The translations under genes and the position numbers were made by a program. Under the pieces are notes generated by a model, which worked only from the letters and a program-made list of their open reading frames with translations, did no database searches and was not told where the DNA came from. Shown one piece after another: positions 27,287 through 37,732 of a stretch of 64,000 nucleotides of DNA. The stretch covers positions 62,001 to 126,000 of the forward strand of contig JASKKP010000003.1 of NCBI GenBank assembly GCA_030154105.1, written 5' to 3'. This stretch comes from Bacillota bacterium (GTDB lineage Bacteria > Bacillota > DTU030 > DUMP01). Position 1 is the stretch's first letter, and each line of letters starts with the position of its first letter.

Positions 27287-27868
27287 ATGCTGGCCAGTAT
27301 CATTATTGCCTACCTTCTCGGATCGGTTCCCTGTGGTTATATCATTGGGAAAATAAAAGGGCGAGACATCCGGCGCTACGGAAGCGGCAACATAGGTACG
27401 GCCAATGCGCTGCGCGTTCTTGGCCTCCCTGCGGCTTTGGTTGTGCTTTTGGGCGATACGGTCAAAGGACTTTTGGGCGTTTTCATAGGGTATCGGTTGG
27501 GAGGCTCTAATGCGGCTGCCGTTCTCAGCGGGATTGCGGCCGTCTGCGGCCACAACTGGTCGCTTTTTCTCGGGTTTAAAGGCGGCAAGGGCGTAGCGAC
27601 GGCTTTTGGGGCTGCTTTGGGCCTTTCGCCCCTGCTCGCCCTGGCGCTTGTGCCCGTCTGGGTTCTGTCCGTGGTCTTCACGCGCTATTCGTCGCTGGGC
27701 TCCATCCTAGCGGCAGGTCTCGCCCCCGTTGCGGCACTTGTTTTGCGTCAGGGATGGCCGGCCTTTTTCTTCGCGCTTATAGCCGGGACCATGGTTATCT
27801 GGCGGCACAAGAGTAACATCAAGCGGCTGCTTACGGGCACGGAACTTAGGCTGGGCGACCGCGTGTAA
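27287..27868 (+). CDS. plsY: Glycerol-3-phosphate acyltransferase PlsY
   Basis: Product of 193 residues with five hydrophobic segments. It starts with the conserved YLLGSVPCGYIIGK, followed by IRRYGSGNIGTANALR, and later GHNWSLFLGFKGGKGVAT, the three active-site motifs of PlsY. It transfers the acyl group of acyl-phosphate to glycerol 3-phosphate, the first step of phospholipid synthesis. ATG at 27287; an ATG at 27279 is out of frame. It is followed 14 nt later by glpP, placing G3P use next to G3P production. Confidence 0.96.
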   Translation: MLASIIIAYLLGSVPCGYIIGKIKGRDIRRYGSGNIGTANALRVLGLPAALVVLLGDTVKGLLGVFIGYRLGGSNAAAVLSGIAAVCGHNWSLFLGFKGGKGVATAFGAALGLSPLLALALVPVWVLSVVFTRYSSLGSILAAGLAPVAALVLRQGWPAFFFALIAGTMVIWRHKSNIKRLLTGTELRLGDRV

Positions 27869-27881
27869 GGGATGTGGGGCG

Positions 27882-28523
27882 ATGGATCTAGAGAATTATA
27901 CCCGTGCGAACCCCATTATTGCGGCGGTACGCGACGTGGCCGACCTAGAACAAGCCCTAAAGGCTACGGTGCGAGCTGTTTTTCTTTTAACCGGAGACAT
28001 CAACAACGTAGCCGACTGCGTGCGGTCTGCCCGGAGCGCGGGAAAGGGGATTTACCTGCACCTCGACCTGCTGGAGGGCTTGGGGAAGGACAAGGCGGCG
28101 GTCCGTTTCCTGGCGGAGGAGGCGCGCCCGGACGGCATAATCACCACCCGCAGTAACCTAATCCAGGCAGCGAAAAAGGAGGGCCTGTATACCATTCAGC
28201 GTATTTTTATTCTAGATTCCTTATCCATTGAAACGGGGATTGCCAACGTAAAGGCGACGCTTCCGGATGCAGTAGAATGCCTGCCGGGAATTCTGCCCCG
28301 CGTCTTCGGCGAATTGGTCAAGAAACTTCCTTTGCCCATCATCGCCGGCGGCCTTATTAAGTATCCTGAAGAAATCTGCGAGGTCCTCAGAACAGGCGTT
28401 AAGGCAGTCTCGGTGAGCAACAAAAAATTATGGAATTTCTTTCGGGGTGAGGAGGAATTCTGGGAGTTCTGTAGAATAAATAAAAAGCAGGAGGCCGGTT
28501 ATACTGGCCCACAAGAAAAATAA
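27882..28523 (+). CDS. glpP: Glycerol uptake operon antiterminator GlpP, copy 1
   Basis: Product of 213 residues, the GlpP size. Recognisable segments are NPIIAAVRDV, VFLLTGDINNV, HLDLLEGLGKDKAAVRFL, RPDGIITTRSNLIQAAKK, ECLPGILPRV and LPIIAGGLIK. In Bacillus GlpP binds glycerol 3-phosphate and glp leader RNA and allows transcription past a leader terminator. Here the glpK leader begins within 10 nt of the glpP stop and contains exactly such a terminator/antiterminator pair, so this protein is the probable factor. ATG at 27882. Confidence 0.94.
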   Translation: MDLENYTRANPIIAAVRDVADLEQALKATVRAVFLLTGDINNVADCVRSARSAGKGIYLHLDLLEGLGKDKAAVRFLAEEARPDGIITTRSNLIQAAKKEGLYTIQRIFILDSLSIETGIANVKATLPDAVECLPGILPRVFGELVKKLPLPIIAGGLIKYPEEICEVLRTGVKAVSVSNKKLWNFFRGEEEFWEFCRINKKQEAGYTGPQEK

Positions 28524-28530
28524 ATAACCG

Positions 28531-28550
28531 AGGACGGAGATGTGGAGAAA

Positions 28551-28555
<5 letters not shown>
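28531..28555 (+). promoter_or_regulatory. Putative GlpP-binding antiterminator hairpin in the glpK leader
   Basis: AGGAC (28531-28535) pairs with GTCCT (28551-28555) around a 15-nt loop GGAGATGTGGAGAAA. The loop matches the one at 30269-30283 at 13 of 15 positions while the stem sequence differs completely and still pairs. The 3' strand is shared with the terminator that follows, so the two structures exclude each other. Confidence 0.75.
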
Positions 28556-30216
<1,661 letters not shown>

Positions 30217-30263
30217 GCTCAACTTTTAATGTTCAAGCTTAATCGCAGCAGAAAACGAGGCCC

Positions 30264-30288
30264 GTGGCGGAGATGAGGAGATAGCCAC
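30264..30288 (+). promoter_or_regulatory. Putative GlpP-binding antiterminator hairpin in the glpA leader
   Basis: GTGGC (30264-30268) pairs with GCCAC (30284-30288) around a 15-nt loop GGAGATGAGGAGATA. It has the same stem length, loop length and loop sequence (two differences) as the element before glpK, with a wholly different but still complementary stem. The 3' strand GCCAC is also the first part of the terminator stem. Confidence 0.75.
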
Positions 30289-30358
30289 ACCCGAGGCAGG
30301 AGAAACCGCGTAACCGTTGCTTCCCGGGTTTCTCTCGGGTGTGGCTTACTCATTTTTC
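30284..30358 (+). terminator. Leader terminator (attenuator) between glpK and glpA
   Basis: GCCACACCCGAG (30284-30295) pairs perfectly with CTCGGGTGTGGC (30334-30345). AGAAACC (30301-30307) and GGTTTCT (30327-30333) extend the stem inward past a 5-nt bulge, giving 19 bp in all. TTACTCATTTTTC follows. It is a strong hairpin that would stop readthrough from glpK unless the antiterminator forms. Confidence 0.85.
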
Positions 30359-30384
30359 AGCCGCCCAAGAAGGAGGTCCGTTTT

Positions 30385-31872
30385 ATGGAGAGACTAAAGG
30401 CCGACGTGGTGATCGTTGGCGCCGGAATTATCGGCACCGCCATCGCCCGTGAGCTCGCCCGCTACGAGCTCGAGGTGTTCCTAGTAGAAAAGGAGGCGGA
30501 CGTGGCCTGCGGCTCCACTAAGGCCAACACCGCCATCGTGCATGCCGGCTATGACGCTCATCCGGGTACCTGGAAGGCGAGACTTAACGTGCGCGGCAAT
30601 GCCGTCTTCCCGCAGATCTGCCGCGAACTGGAGGTCCCCTTCAAACAGACGGGAACCCTCGTGGTGGCCTTGAAGGAAGACGAGGTGCCCCACCTTTATG
30701 AGCTCTTGGAGCGGGGGCATGTGAACGGGGTTCCCGACCTGGAAATCATCGGCCGGGAAGAGCTCCTGTGCCGCGAGCCGAATGTGAATCCTAAGGCGGT
30801 GGCCGCCCTCTGGGCGCCCACCGGGGGTATCGTCAACGCCTGGGAACTGGCCATCGCCCAAGCCGAGAATGCCGTGGAAAACGGGGTGAAACTGCTTCTG
30901 CAGCAGCCGGTGACCAGGATCGAGTTAGAAGACGGCCGGGTGCGCACCGTATTCACCCCGGATTTCGCCATCGAAACGCGCTTTGTGGTCAATGCGGCCG
31001 GCCGCTACTCGGACGAGGTCGCCCGCCTCGTTGGACAGGAGAACTTCCGTATCGTGCCGCGCAAGGGCGAGTACTACGTCTTTGACAAGCGTTTCGGGCA
31101 CATGGCAAACTGCCCACTCTTCCCCGTGCCCACGGCGATTTCCAAGGGAATCCTGGTGACACCCACGGTGGAAGGCAACCTGCTCATCGGGCCTAATGCC
31201 CAGGATCTGGAAGACAAGGAGGATCTGCGCACCACACCAGCCGGCCTAAAGGAAGTACTGACGCAGGCTCTGGAACTCATGCCGGACCTGCCGGTCAAGG
31301 ACGCCATTACCAACTTTGCCGGCCTCCGGGCGGTGGCTAAGCCCAGCAACGACTTTGTTCTCGGCCCTGCTCCGGGTGTGCCGAACTTCATCAACGCCGC
31401 CGGCATCCAGTCGCCAGGCCTCACAGCTGCTCCGGCGGTGGCCGAGGAAGTCCGTGACCACCTGCAGGAAGCGGGGCTGGAGCTTCACGGGAAGAAAAAG
31501 TTCAATCCCTACCGTAAACGCATTACCCCCTTCCGCGAACTGAGCCGCGAGGAGCAGGCGAAGCTGATCGAGCAAGACCCGCGTTACGGGCAGATCGTCT
31601 GCCGCTGCGAAACGGTGACCGAGGCTGAGGTAGTCCAGGCGCTGCACCGGCCGGTGCCTTGCACTACCATGGACGGCGTGAAGCGGCGTACCCGAGCGGG
31701 AATGGGGCGTTGCCAGGGCGGTTTCTGCACGCCGCGCGTGGCGGCCATCCTGGCCCGAGAGTTGGGTCTTTCCCTGGACGAAGTGACGAAAAAGGGCGGC
31801 GCCTCAAAACTCCTTCTGGGCCGCACCAAAGATATTCTCCTTTCCGAGGAGGAGGCTGAGGCGCATGCGTAA
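30385..31872 (+). CDS. glpA: FAD-dependent glycerol-3-phosphate dehydrogenase (GlpA-type) with C-terminal [2Fe-2S] BFD-like domain
   Basis: Product of 495 residues. An N-terminal Rossmann FAD motif (VVIVGAGIIGTAIARELAR) and the DAO/GlpD fold occupy about residues 1-380. From about residue 395 the BFD-like domain has cysteines in IVCRCETVTEAEV and GRCQGGFCTPRV. Oxidises glycerol 3-phosphate to dihydroxyacetone phosphate. It overlaps the next flavoprotein by 8 nt; GlpA, that protein and DUF1667 form the common clostridial trio. ATG at 30385 with AAGGAGGTCC upstream. Confidence 0.92.
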   Translation: MERLKADVVIVGAGIIGTAIARELARYELEVFLVEKEADVACGSTKANTAIVHAGYDAHPGTWKARLNVRGNAVFPQICRELEVPFKQTGTLVVALKEDEVPHLYELLERGHVNGVPDLEIIGREELLCREPNVNPKAVAALWAPTGGIVNAWELAIAQAENAVENGVKLLLQQPVTRIELEDGRVRTVFTPDFAIETRFVVNAAGRYSDEVARLVGQENFRIVPRKGEYYVFDKRFGHMANCPLFPVPTAISKGILVTPTVEGNLLIGPNAQDLEDKEDLRTTPAGLKEVLTQALELMPDLPVKDAITNFAGLRAVAKPSNDFVLGPAPGVPNFINAAGIQSPGLTAAPAVAEEVRDHLQEAGLELHGKKKFNPYRKRITPFRELSREEQAKLIEQDPRYGQIVCRCETVTEAEVVQALHRPVPCTTMDGVKRRTRAGMGRCQGGFCTPRVAAILARELGLSLDEVTKKGGASKLLLGRTKDILLSEEEAEAHA

Positions 31873-33145
31873 GATCGAGTGCGACGTGGCCGTGGTAGGA
31901 GCGGGGCCGGCGGGACTCGCCGCGGCCGGGCGCGCCAAGGCGGCGGGTGCCGGGCGCGTGCTGCTCATCGAGCGCGACCGCGAACTGGGCGGCATCCTGC
32001 AGCAGTGCATCCACAACGGCTTTGGACTGCACCTTTTTGGTGAAGAGCTTACCGGGCCGGAGTATGCCTATCGCTTTATCACGGAAAACCAAGCTGCGGG
32101 CGTTGAGGTTCTTCTGGGGACCATGGTCCTCGAGGTCCGCCCGGACCGGCGCCTCTACGCCATAAACCGCCGGGACGGTATGCTGGAGATTCAGGCCGGT
32201 GCCGTGATCTTGGCCATGGGTTGCCGCGAGCGCAATCGCGGAGCAGTTACCATTCCAGGGACGCGGCCGGCAGGCATCTTCACGGCCGGAACGGCGCAGC
32301 GGTTTGTCAACATGGAAGGGTTTATGCCAGGCCGGCGCATCGTCATCTTGGGCTCGGGGGACATCGGTCTTATCATGGCCCGCCGCTTTGCCTGGGAAGG
32401 GGCCAAGGTGGAGGGCGTTTTCGAGATCATGCCCTACTCTAACGGCCTGACCCGCAACGTAGTCCAGTGCCTCCACGATAACGACATCCCCCTCTATCTC
32501 AGCCATACGGTGGTGGAGATCCACGGCCAGGAGCGGGTGGAAGGCGTGACCGTGGCCAAAGTGGATGAGAAGCTGACGCCTATTCCCGGCACCGAACGGC
32601 GCGTACCCTGCGATACGCTACTTCTTTCTGTAGGGCTGATTCCCGAAAACGAACTCAGCCGTGACGCCAACATTGAACTCGATCCCGTAACTGGCGGGCC
32701 GGTGGTGAGCGACGAAATGGAGACCTCACTTCCGGGGATCTTCGCCTGCGGCAACGTGGTGCACGTGCACGATCTGGTGGATAATGTTACCCGTGAAAGC
32801 TGGCTGGCCGGCGAAGGAGCGGCGCGCCTGGTGCAGGGCAGGCAACCGCGGGGACCGCTTCTTAATACCCGCGCCGGCGAAGGCATCCGTTACGTGGTGC
32901 CACACCGCCTTCATCTTGCCAATCTGAAGGAGCGGGAGACTACGCTCTACATGCGCGTGCGCGAACCGGCCGAGCACGTGCGCATCGAAGCGCTTCTGGA
33001 TGGTGAACCCATCTTGAGCGTGCGCGAGCGGGTGGTGCGCCCGGCAGAGATGGTGAGCGTGAAGATTCCGCCCGGCTCCATCCCGGAGGGGCGTACGGCC
33101 ACGGAGCTGACGCTGCGCGTGGTGAAAGAAGGTGAGCGGGGATGA
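31865..33145 (+). CDS. NAD(FAD)-dependent oxidoreductase partner of GlpA (GlpB-like)
   Basis: Product of 426 residues with the FAD motif VAVVGAGPAGLAAAGRAKA at the N-terminus, ELGGILQQCIHNGFG shortly after, and a second nucleotide motif VILGSGDIGLIMARR near residue 165. CGNVVHVHDLVDNV near residue 300 is the typical late FAD contact. It resembles the pyridine nucleotide-disulfide-type subunit that accompanies GlpA in anaerobes and probably passes electrons from G3P oxidation onward. It overlaps glpA by 8 nt and the DUF1667 gene by 4 nt, so all three are translationally coupled. Confidence 0.88.
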   Translation: MRKIECDVAVVGAGPAGLAAAGRAKAAGAGRVLLIERDRELGGILQQCIHNGFGLHLFGEELTGPEYAYRFITENQAAGVEVLLGTMVLEVRPDRRLYAINRRDGMLEIQAGAVILAMGCRERNRGAVTIPGTRPAGIFTAGTAQRFVNMEGFMPGRRIVILGSGDIGLIMARRFAWEGAKVEGVFEIMPYSNGLTRNVVQCLHDNDIPLYLSHTVVEIHGQERVEGVTVAKVDEKLTPIPGTERRVPCDTLLLSVGLIPENELSRDANIELDPVTGGPVVSDEMETSLPGIFACGNVVHVHDLVDNVTRESWLAGEGAARLVQGRQPRGPLLNTRAGEGIRYVVPHRLHLANLKERETTLYMRVREPAEHVRIEALLDGEPILSVRERVVRPAEMVSVKIPPGSIPEGRTATELTLRVVKEGERG

Positions 33146-33534
33146 GCAAAGAGCGGAAGTTAATCTGCATCGTGTGTCCGGTAGGCTGCGAAATCACAGC
33201 TACCATCGATGAAGAGAAAAAAGAAATTGTGAGCTTCACCGGCAATCAATGCCGGCGCGGCGCCGCCTACGCCAAAGACGAGATTTTTGCTCCTAAACGG
33301 GTGCTTACCACCACCGTCCGCGTAGAAGGCGGCTTTCTACCTGTGGTGCCGGTTAGGACGGCGGAGCCCATCCCCAAGGACAAGATCCGGGATGCTCTTA
33401 AGGAGCTGGCAGCCCTGAAGGTGACGGCCCCCGTAGCTTTCCACCAGGTCATTTGCCCCAACGTGGCAGGAACAGGAGTGGCCGTCATAGCCGAGCGCCC
33501 CTTGCCGGCCGAGCCAGGAGAAAAAGCCGGCTAA
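33142..33534 (+). CDS. DUF1667 Cys-rich protein, third member of the GlpA module
   Basis: Product of 130 residues. CIVCPVGCEI near the N-terminus and NQCRRG about 20 residues later give four cysteines suited to an Fe-S cluster; a further Cys lies in VICPNVAG. DUF1667 proteins regularly follow the GlpA/GlpB-like pair in Firmicutes and may be the electron-transfer subunit in place of GlpC. ATG at 33142 overlaps the preceding stop by 4 nt. Function beyond electron transfer is inference. Confidence 0.88.
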   Translation: MSKERKLICIVCPVGCEITATIDEEKKEIVSFTGNQCRRGAAYAKDEIFAPKRVLTTTVRVEGGFLPVVPVRTAEPIPKDKIRDALKELAALKVTAPVAFHQVICPNVAGTGVAVIAERPLPAEPGEKAG

Positions 33535-33902
33535 GGCCGACCCCTGGCGGCCGGTGCCCCTCGGGCACCAGCCGGCAGGCCCTGGCGCCCGGCAAAGGCC
33601 GGGCAAAGGTAAGATCGGACGCCCGGTTGGCCCTAAAAGCGAGGCTGTCATACGGTTCCCGGCTTAAGGAATAAGGTTAAATAGGATCATTGCCCCACCT
33701 CCCGGGCGGACCGGCGAATTCAGACTACAACAGAGCAAAAAAAGATCGATGATAGTGGAAGGTAAGTTCCGAAGAAGCAGCGAATTTTGCTTCTGACGGT
33801 TGGTAGCCACCGCACGGAGGCATGGGGCGCGGCCACAGCTGGTCTGCTTGTCCCGAACGGTCATGGTGAGAATGCCTGCTTAAGGGCAAAGGGGGAAAGG
33901 AA
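33535..33902 (+). other. Intergenic region with tandem GC hairpins
   Basis: Two strong hairpins follow the DUF1667 gene: GGTGCCC/GGGCACC at 33553-33569 and GCCCGGC/GCCGGGC at 33587-33604, neither with a U-tract. From 33660 the sequence becomes AT-richer; GAAGCA/TGCTTC (about 33773-33795) is a further small hairpin. No convincing promoter or gene is seen. It may contain the promoter and leader of the second glpP, but the conserved GlpP loop found at the other two leaders is absent. Confidence 0.5.
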
Positions 33903-34502
33903 ATGACGCAGCTTTGGCGCTGGTTAGCTACCAGCCCGGTTATCGCGGTCGTACGCAGCGGCGATGCCGCTACCGAAGCCCTGAACGCTCCAGCGCGCTG
34001 CGTCTTCTTGGCTACCGGTGATATTTCCGACGTCGGTACGTATATCAGCCGTTTTCACAGCCGGGAAAAGGTGGTCTTCCTTCATACCGATCTTATTGCC
34101 GGCCTGGAGAGCGATCAGGCAGCGGTACACTTTATCGCCCGCCGCCTTAGGCCAGACGGCATCCTGACCACACACGGCCAGCTTGTGCGGGCCGCGCGAA
34201 AAGAGGGGCTGCTCACCGTGCAGAGCCTTTTCCTCCTTGATTCGCTGGCCGTAAAAAGCGGCCTAAACGCCGTGCTCAAGAGCTGCCCTACGGCGGTTCA
34301 GGTGCTGCCGGGTATCTTGCCGCGAGTGATCCGCGAGCTCAAGTCGATGTGTTCCTTGCCCATCATTGCAGGTGGCCTTATCCGCAGCCAAGTGGACGTA
34401 GAGGAGGCGTTGGCGGCTGGAGCTATAGCCTGTGCTACAGGAGAACCGCGGCTGTGGTGGTACCGCAAGGTAGAAACAGTGCCCAGCGCAGGACGCGGGT
34501 AG
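33903..34502 (+). CDS. glpP: GlpP-family antiterminator, copy 2
   Basis: Product of 199 residues with the same framework as the copy at 27882: SPVIAVVRSG, VFLATGDISDV, HTDLIAGLESDQAAVHFI, RPDGILTTHGQLVRAARK, QVLPGILPRV and LPIIAGGLIR. The two are clearly diverged. ATG at 33903 after GGGGAAAGGAA. The next gene encodes an unassigned membrane protein, so this copy may control it, or act on a different leader or ligand. A second GlpP in one cluster is unusual. Confidence 0.9.
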   Translation: MTQLWRWLATSPVIAVVRSGDAATEALNAPARCVFLATGDISDVGTYISRFHSREKVVFLHTDLIAGLESDQAAVHFIARRLRPDGILTTHGQLVRAARKEGLLTVQSLFLLDSLAVKSGLNAVLKSCPTAVQVLPGILPRVIRELKSMCSLPIIAGGLIRSQVDVEEALAAGAIACATGEPRLWWYRKVETVPSAGRG

Positions 34503-34581
34503 GGGGGTGGTAGCTCAAAAAGTGGTCCTGGTTCCTGGTTCTTGTTTTCCGAAAGAGATTTGAAGAAGGAGGAGGAAAGGA

Positions 34582-35460
34582 ATGGCGATTGACGTTAGCG
34601 CCCTCGTAGCATCTTTTGGCGGTGGCGTTGTGGGCGCAGCCTTGGGCGGACTCCCAGCCTTCATCCTTACAGGTTTTGCTGTACTGGCCGGTGTGGCAGC
34701 TGGCTTTTTCGGGCAACCACAAGCCGCCGCGATCGTCAACTCGGTGGCGTTCGGTCCTTTCCTTGGACCGCACATCGCTTTTGCCGGCGGTGTGGCAGCG
34801 GCGGCTTACGCGGCGCGTAAGGGCCTGGACGTTACGGGTAAAGATATCGGCGTGCCGCTTACCAAGTTCAACGATCCGGGCGTCCTCTTTGTGGGTGGCG
34901 TCTTCGGTGTGCTGGGTTACCTCCTTAACGCCCTGTGGGTGGGTATGGGCCTAAAGACGGATACGGTAGCTTTTACGGTGGCCGTCTCGGCGATCATTGC
35001 TCGGGCGGTGTTCCTCGGTGACGGGCCCTTCGGCAGCCTGCCGGCGGAGATGAAAGATAAAGGCTTCGGCGGCCGCTTCGTAGTTACGGAAGGGCACTGC
35101 TGGCTACCCTGGCAGAAAGATTTCGGGCAGCTGGTAGTGCTCGGCCTGGGCTTCGGCCTGGCGGCCGGGATATTGGCTGTGACCACGGGACAGCCGGTAC
35201 TCGCCTTCGGTATCAGCGCCGCTTCCTTGGTTTTCTTGGAGTTTACTCCCGGCTTCCCCGTAACCCATCATATTACCTTACCGGCAGCGCTGGCGGCCGC
35301 TGCCACCAACAGCGTGATCATGGGCGGCGTGTTCGGGATTCTTGGCGCACTTTTTGGAGAATTCTTCGCTCGGCTTTTCTACAACTACGGCAAGAACCAC
35401 ATCGACCCACCGGCCTGCGCCATTGCCCTGGCGACGACGATAATTCTTCTTTTCCTGTAG
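34582..35460 (+). CDS. Polytopic membrane protein of unknown function, candidate C3-compound permease
   Basis: Product of 292 residues with about eight hydrophobic segments, rich in Gly and Ala. Polar conserved-looking residues are in [50 protein letters not shown] and [12 protein letters not shown] do not recognise the family with certainty. It is not an aquaporin-type GlpF: no NPA box is present. Context is strong, between glpP copy 2 and the dha regulator, so it may import glycerol or dihydroxyacetone, for which no other carrier is encoded nearby. ATG at 34582 after AAGGAGGAGG. Confidence 0.65.
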   Translation: MAIDVSALVASFGGGVVGAALGGLPAFILTGFAVLAGVAAGFFGQPQAAAIVNSVAFGPFLGPHIAFAGGVAAAAYAARKGLDVTGKDIGVPLTKFNDPGVLFVGGVFGVLGYLLNALWVGMGLKTDTVAFTVAVSAIIARAVFLGDGPFGSLPAEMKDKGFGGRFVVTEGHCWLPWQKDFGQLVVLGLGFGLAAGILAVTTGQPVLAFGISAASLVFLEFTPGFPVTHHITLPAALAAAATNSVIMGGVFGILGALFGEFFARLFYNYGKNHIDPPACAIALATTIILLFL

Positions 35461-35476
35461 GGAAGTTTGTGCTAGC

Positions 35477-35503
35477 GGCCCCCGCGCGGGGGCCGTACTT
35501 TTT
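35477..35503 (+). terminator. Intrinsic terminator after the membrane protein gene
   Basis: GGCCCCC and GGGGGCC close a GCGC loop (35477-35494), followed by GTACTTTTT. It separates the glpP2-permease unit from the regulator gene. Confidence 0.88.
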
Positions 35504-35533
35504 ACCGGCTTGGCCCCGAAGGAGGTAGGACGC

Positions 35534-37603
35534 GTGACGTACAACAAGCCGGCCGTCATCCAACACGGCCGCGGCGTACATGCACGGGTGGCGGCTATGG
35601 TGGTGAAAAAGGCGACGGAGTTGGCTCGTTCATACGGCGTGGAGTTGGAGCTGGAGACGGCCGACGGGCGGCGGGTGCCGGCGACGAGTATGCTGGCCGT
35701 GCTGGGGCTAAACCTCCGGCAGGGTGCGGTGCTGAACGTTTCCGCTCGGGGAGACGGGGCGCAGGCTGCAGTGGAAGAGCTGGCGCTTTTTCTCCAGAGC
35801 GACTTTGCCACCGATGGCCAGGCGTCTCTAAGCCAGGTGGACGAGCTTCTGGACGAAACCACCCTAACGGCCGAGCAGATCTTTACCAGTATGGCTGCCG
35901 GCCTGGTGGTCACCGATGCCCGCGACCGGGTGGTAGTTTTTAATCCGGCGGCCGAACGCCTTTTTCGGCTTCCCGCGCGTATGGCCTTGGGCCGGCCGGC
36001 AGGAGAATTCTGGCCGGAAGCCGCCCTCGAAGTGGTGCGAGTAAGTGGGCAGCCGGCGACGCGGCACCTCGAATTGCCGGGCGGCGCAGTCTTGGCCACT
36101 CTAACTCCCATCCGCTTGGCGGGGGAAAGCCAGGGCGTGGTGACGCTTCTGGAGGATATCTCCCGTGTTGAACAGCTGGCCGGCGAGCTCCGGGCGGTAA
36201 AAGAGCTCAAGGAGCGGCTGCAGCTGATCTTGGATACCGTGCACGACGGTATTTCGGTAGTAGATAAAGACGGAGTTATTACCTACGTCAACCCGGCGTA
36301 CGAGGAGATCGTCGGCCAGCGCCGAAGTGACCTCGTGGGGAAGAACATTTTTGTTCTTTCGCCTCACGGTGCCCGCGCCCGGGCCCTGAAGAGCGGGGAA
36401 AAAGTGCTGGGTGCGTTGACGCACAAACCCAATGGGCGAACGCTCGTGGCCAACGTTTCCCCGATCTGGGTGGAAGGAGAAATCTGCGGTGCCGTTTCCG
36501 TAGTAAAAGATGTTTCGGAAGTGGAAAAGCTGGCCGAGCATCTGCATAAAGTTATGGCCCGGGCCGAATACTTGGAGCAGGAGCTCAGCCGGGCCCGGGA
36601 GCTTCCTGCAGCCTTTCAAGGTATTATCGGGAGTAGCGGCGCCCTGCGCGAAGCGCTGGCGGTGGCCCAGAAGGCTGCGGCCAGCACTTCGACCGTTCTC
36701 ATCCGTGGCGAAAGCGGCACCGGCAAGGAACTGGTGGCCCGTGCCCTGCACGCGGCCAGCCCTCGAGCTAAAAAGCCGTTCGTGCGGGTCAATTGTGCGG
36801 CCATCCCCGGGCCGCTCCTGGAAAGCGAACTCTTCGGCCACGAAAAGGGCGCCTTCACTGGAGCCTGGCAGCGCCGGCACGGTCGCTTCGAGCTGGCGGA
36901 CGGCGGCACCATCTTTCTCGATGAGATTGGGGACATGGAGCCCCCCATGCAGGCCAAGCTCCTTAGAGTGTTGCAGGAGCGCGAATTCGAACGCGTAGGC
37001 GGCGAGACCACCATCAAGGTAGATGTCCGCATTATCGCCGCCACCAACCGCAACCTGGAGGAGATGGTGCGTACGGGCCGCTTCCGCGAGGACCTTTATT
37101 GGCGGCTGAATGTAATTACCATCTTTCTTCCCCCGCTGCGGGAACGGCGGGAGGACATCCCGCGCCTGGCCGAGTATTTTCTCACCAAACTGGCCAAACA
37201 ACTCGGCAAAGATGTGCGCGGAATTGCGCCCGAAGCTATGGCCTGTCTGGAGAAGTATAGCTGGCCGGGTAATGTGCGCGAGCTCGAGAACGTCATTGAA
37301 CGGGCGGTCAACCTGGCCGAAGGTACGATCATCACCGCCGCCGACCTGCCCGCTTACGTTCGCGAGGGCGGGATACCGAGCGAAGGCGTACCGACGGCCG
37401 AGGACGGCCCCCTCCTTCCTTTCGCCGCCTACGAGAAGGCCATTCTTGCCCGGGCGCTCAAAGAGTGCGGAAGCTTCCGCGCAGCGGCCAGGGCCCTGGG
37501 CCTGGACCACAAGACCGTGGCCGCGCGGGCACGTAAGTATCACCTGACCGGCGGGCAGGCCCGAGAAGGTGGCCGGCGGATGCGGGCGGCCAGGCCGCTG
37601 TAG
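35534..37603 (+). CDS. Sigma-54-dependent activator with N-terminal HPr domain, two PAS domains, AAA+ and Fis-type HTH
   Basis: Product of 689 residues. Residues 1-90 are HPr-like: [11 protein letters not shown] aligns with the HPr active site (His16), and Ser52 sits where HPr kinase would act. PAS domains lie at about 112-205 and 230-335. The AAA+ domain has Walker A GESGTGKE (392-399), the sigma-54 contact GAFTGA (439-444) and DEIGDM. A Fis-type helix-turn-helix lies at about 636-674. GTG at 35534 is chosen for its AAGGAGGTAGGACGC ribosome site. A consensus -24/-12 promoter with paired palindromes stands before dhaK, so it almost certainly activates the dha operon. Confidence 0.92.
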   Translation: MTYNKPAVIQHGRGVHARVAAMVVKKATELARSYGVELELETADGRRVPATSMLAVLGLNLRQGAVLNVSARGDGAQAAVEELALFLQSDFATDGQASLSQVDELLDETTLTAEQIFTSMAAGLVVTDARDRVVVFNPAAERLFRLPARMALGRPAGEFWPEAALEVVRVSGQPATRHLELPGGAVLATLTPIRLAGESQGVVTLLEDISRVEQLAGELRAVKELKERLQLILDTVHDGISVVDKDGVITYVNPAYEEIVGQRRSDLVGKNIFVLSPHGARARALKSGEKVLGALTHKPNGRTLVANVSPIWVEGEICGAVSVVKDVSEVEKLAEHLHKVMARAEYLEQELSRARELPAAFQGIIGSSGALREALAVAQKAAASTSTVLIRGESGTGKELVARALHAASPRAKKPFVRVNCAAIPGPLLESELFGHEKGAFTGAWQRRHGRFELADGGTIFLDEIGDMEPPMQAKLLRVLQEREFERVGGETTIKVDVRIIAATNRNLEEMVRTGRFREDLYWRLNVITIFLPPLRERREDIPRLAEYFLTKLAKQLGKDVRGIAPEAMACLEKYSWPGNVRELENVIERAVNLAEGTIITAADLPAYVREGGIPSEGVPTAEDGPLLPFAAYEKAILARALKECGSFRAAARALGLDHKTVAARARKYHLTGGQAREGGRRMRAARPL

Positions 37604-37643
37604 ACCTGCCCGGATGGTGCCGGCGGAGCGAAATTACCCGGGC

Positions 37644-37681
37644 GGGGAAGTATTCCCCGGCCTTTCGGGGAGAATTTCCCC
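37644..37681 (+). promoter_or_regulatory. Tandem upstream activator sites for the sigma-54 regulator
   Basis: GGGGAAGTATTCCCC (37644-37658) and GGGGAGAATTTCCCC (37667-37681) are two 15-bp palindromes of the form GGGGAR-N3-TTCCCC. Their centres are 23 bp apart, about two helical turns, and 74-97 bp upstream of the -12 element: the usual arrangement for an enhancer-binding protein. Confidence 0.82.
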
Positions 37682-37732
37682 AAGAAGCTGCCGCCACGGT
37701 TGCGCCCGGCTCGTCTGGCTTGGATTCCGGGT

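Noticed and set aside
33810-33832. CCGC/GCGG hairpin with a 15-nt loop upstream of glpP copy 2, looking like a third GlpP element
   Set aside because: The loop (ACGGAGGCATGGGGC) does not match the conserved GGAGATGWGGAGAWA in register, the stem is only 4 bp, and no overlapping terminator with a U-tract follows.
36101-37543. Long - strand open frame opposite the sigma-54 activator, and a similar one at 18631-19662 opposite korB
   Set aside because: They lie wholly opposite genes with clear conserved domains; long antisense frames are expected at this GC content and show no recognisable motif or ribosome site.
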